DNA of 23,551 bases from a virus, in the IMG/VR virus record IMGVR_UViG_3300046836_000185, positions 1 through 23,551 of that record. One strand, written 5' to 3'. The position numbers and the translations under genes were made by a program. The first letter of the stretch is position 1. Every line of letters begins with the position of its first letter. The notes under the pieces are model-generated. The model was given only the letters and a program-made list of their open reading frames with translations. It searched no databases and had not been told where the DNA came from. Positions 21,866 through 23,551 of the stretch are shown one piece after another.

Positions 21866-22822
21866 ATGCCGGGCGGTCCGTACTCTCAGGATGTGCTGAC
21901 GCGCATCGTCAATGCGCACTGGGGCGGCGAGGCGGTATTTGTGATTGGCGACGATTCGGGGCAAATCTGGCGCTGCGAGATGGCCGAGGGGAGAGCCGGC
22001 GGTTTGGTGAAGATGAGTCAATTTGGTGAAGATAACTCGCCCGTAGAGATTTCGCCAGGTTTGGTCCTTGGCGCCTCTTTTGCGCGGGTAACAACTAAAG
22101 ATGCCAAGGGAAATGAAATCCAAACTCCGACTTTCGTCTTAGGCGGAATTGATAATCAGCTCGGTGATTTTGGCGACGATGGGTTACCTGCTACTCGGTG
22201 GACGGCCGGGATGATCAAAATATCGAATAACGGCATCAACTGGACCACGGTGTTCACCCATGATGAAGGCGTCGCGGGGACATTTCGGATTCCAGTTAAT
22301 ATCATATGGCATGAGGAAGATCAGCTCTTCTATCTCGATATGGCCTGGCGCTCGACGCTGCCGAATCCCTTTACTGCAGTTGAAACATGGTCTTCAACCA
22401 CTGGACTTGTCTGGGAGATGGTCGATCGCATTGAGGACAACGTCATCAACACGTTTTTTATGTCCAAGTGCAAATATCACTGGATGGCCGCGGACATGGA
22501 TGGAATCGGTTTCGCCAATGGGCAGTTCGGGCTTGATCCGAGCAAGAAGGATTCTACGGAACATTTTACGTTTGGCAATGTCGTCACCGATGGCCTGCTT
22601 ATTACTATCGAAGATTTGGCTAATTCCGGTAGCTTAAGCAACGTTCCGGTGATCGATTTTGCCGATGGAACATGGGGACGCGCGGAGTTTTCCGCCCTGG
22701 GTGTGTTTGATATTTCGGTCGATGATGGCAAGACATGGCAGAAAGCCGGGCAAGTAACGCCGTCGCCCGATATCCCTCAGTATGGCAGCATCACCGCAAT
22801 ATCTGCCGGCCAGGAAACTTGA
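21866..22822 (+). CDS. tail protein with Asp-box (BNR-like) repeats, beta-propeller candidate
   Basis: 318 aa; ATG immediately follows the previous stop (TAAATG). Three Asp-box-like motifs, of the sialidase/BNR type S-x-D-x-G-x-T-W, are visible: ISNNGINW near 119-126, SSTTGLVW near 176-183, and the near-perfect SVDDGKTW at 284-291. Such motifs cap blades of beta-propellers in sialidases and phage tail tips. Catalytic residues of sialidase are not evident, so binding rather than hydrolysis is likely. Base composition is much less GC-rich than upstream (27 of 60 bases G/C at 22081-22140), which suggests exchange of this receptor-binding part. Confidence 0.65.
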   Translation: MPGGPYSQDVLTRIVNAHWGGEAVFVIGDDSGQIWRCEMAEGRAGGLVKMSQFGEDNSPVEISPGLVLGASFARVTTKDAKGNEIQTPTFVLGGIDNQLGDFGDDGLPATRWTAGMIKISNNGINWTTVFTHDEGVAGTFRIPVNIIWHEEDQLFYLDMAWRSTLPNPFTAVETWSSTTGLVWEMVDRIEDNVINTFFMSKCKYHWMAADMDGIGFANGQFGLDPSKKDSTEHFTFGNVVTDGLLITIEDLANSGSLSNVPVIDFADGTWGRAEFSALGVFDISVDDGKTWQKAGQVTPSPDIPQYGSITAISAGQET

Positions 22823-22825
22823 GCC

Positions 22826-23254
22826 ATGCTTGTCTGTAACGTCAGCCAGTTGCACCGGCGGGCGGCGATTGCGGCCGACCTCACCGAGGCCACCACCGCG
22901 CTGGACGCGCCAGGCACCGGAAACATCGTCTTTGCTACCCTGGTCGATGACCCAGCCTCGGTGCTCGATCGCGTCGACGCCTATTTCGGCCAGATCATGG
23001 TCGAGGCGGCAAGTGCCAGCTCTGCCGTCAATGCCGGGCTCGTCTATCGGGTCACCGTCGTCGAGGCGGCGACTGCGGCCGATGCGTCTTCGTCGCCTCA
23101 AGCAATCGCGGCCGCAGTGGTCGAAGCGGCGAGCGCGTCCGCTTTGGTTAACGCGTCCAAGACTGCCGGCGCGGCCTTTGAAGGCATCCTTGCGCTTGAT
23201 GGACCGATCATGCCGCGCGTTCCGCAGCCAACGGTTATCTACATAGAGGGATAA
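22826..23254 (+). CDS. Ala-rich repeat-containing tail protein
   Basis: 142 aa from ATG 22826. The N-terminus (MLVCNVSQLHRRAAIAADLT) is followed by a DAPGTGN segment and three related Ala-rich repeats: VEAASASSAVNAG, VEAATAADASSS and VEAASASALVNAS, then the end AFEGILALDGPIMPRVPQPT. The repeat type recalls that of the protein at 8935 but the core differs. No family recognised. It lies between the beta-propeller candidate and the last, partial tail gene, so a tail-tip role is probable. Confidence 0.65.
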   Translation: MLVCNVSQLHRRAAIAADLTEATTALDAPGTGNIVFATLVDDPASVLDRVDAYFGQIMVEAASASSAVNAGLVYRVTVVEAATAADASSSPQAIAAAVVEAASASALVNASKTAGAAFEGILALDGPIMPRVPQPTVIYIEG

Positions 23255-23260
23255 GATAGG

Positions 23261-23551
23261 GTGGCATTCTACGATACTACTTGGTATTGCAACGCCGGGG
23301 ATCAGAGCGCGACGGGTTACTATGCCGTCACCAAGCGTCCGCAGAACACGGCAGTTGTCGCTGGTCAACTGTGCAGGCAGTTCACCGCGCCTGCGGTTGG
23401 TTCCGAGCGGGTGTTTGTTTGCATTGTCGCGGGCACGACTGCCAACGTGACCGATGCGACATGGGTGCTGACGCGCGGCGCCAAGACCACGGACGGCACC
23501 GCGACGTGGCAGGAATGCACCGGCGCATCGGCGGTCAACGGCGATCTGACC
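23261..23551 (+). CDS. tail tip/fibre protein, 3'-partial
   Basis: Open from GTG 23261 (weak AGATAGG ribosome site) to the end of the window, 97 codons. It begins AFYDTTWYCNAGDQSATGYY, then AVTKRPQNTAVVAGQLCRQF and VFVCIVAGTTANVTDATWVL, ending TATWQECTGASAVNGDLT. This opening is familiar from large tail or fibre-type proteins of Bradyrhizobium/Afipia-like prophages; in those, the C-terminal part carries the variable domains. The distal part is outside the window. Confidence 0.7.
   Translation, partial: MAFYDTTWYCNAGDQSATGYYAVTKRPQNTAVVAGQLCRQFTAPAVGSERVFVCIVAGTTANVTDATWVLTRGAKTTDGTATWQECTGASAVNGDLT

Noticed and set aside
20975-22123. 382-aa open frame on the minus strand
   Set aside because: Runs opposite three well-supported tail genes and has a shadow-like composition.
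1-23551. tRNA genes, CRISPR arrays, insertion sequences, attachment sites
   Set aside because: None seen on reading both strands; short repeats found are within coding sequence or too few to be an array.

Overview
This window is the packaging and virion-structure (late) region of a tailed siphovirus or prophage with an HK97-type capsid. It starts inside a DNA methyltransferase gene and ends inside a tail-tip gene. DNA is GC-rich, genes are packed head to tail with stop/start overlaps (ATGA, TGATG), and GTG/TTG starts are common. These features, and the look of the proteins, suggest an alphaproteobacterial host, most likely Hyphomicrobiales (Bradyrhizobium/Rhodopseudomonas-like). That host call is inference from protein resemblance, not a database result. 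No integrase, repressor, lysis gene, tRNA or CRISPR array was seen, so whether this is a prophage or a free phage cannot be decided here.

Layout. 1-2511: methyltransferase remnant, small and large terminase. 2521-4082: two related 113-aa proteins separated by an antisense HNH-type gene, then a small sense-strand HNH nuclease. 4094-7912: a fused prohead protease/major capsid protein, a small charged protein and the portal. 7909-10526: a 96-aa protein, two related ~120-aa proteins, a repeat-rich protein and a collagen-like protein. 10526-14111: head-tail connector, then an unusual three-gene cassette (Rossmann-like protein, GT9-like glycosyltransferase, SAM methyltransferase), then head-closure and tail-terminator candidates. 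14115-18325: tail tube protein, tail assembly chaperone with a probable -1 frameshift product, an antisense lipoprotein gene, a DUF6441-like protein and the tape measure. 18325-23551: tail-tip proteins, hub candidate and receptor-binding candidates.

How it works together. Terminase packages DNA through the portal into a capsid built from the protease/capsid fusion. Connector, closure and terminator proteins join head to tail. Tube, chaperones and a 735-aa tape measure set a non-contractile tail of roughly 110 nm (at about 0.15 nm per residue). The distal genes build the tip and adsorption apparatus.

Most notable points: (i) the sugar/methyl-transfer cassette locked by overlaps into the virion operon; (ii) a tail-chaperone frameshift readable from the sequence; (iii) a small antisense lipoprotein gene, a likely lysogenic-conversion gene, with a 21-bp-spaced direct repeat upstream; (iv) a methyltransferase that appears to have lost its catalytic core in frame; (v) a terminase gene pair that overlaps out of frame for about 320 bp; (vi) an antisense HNH gene lodged between two paralogues.
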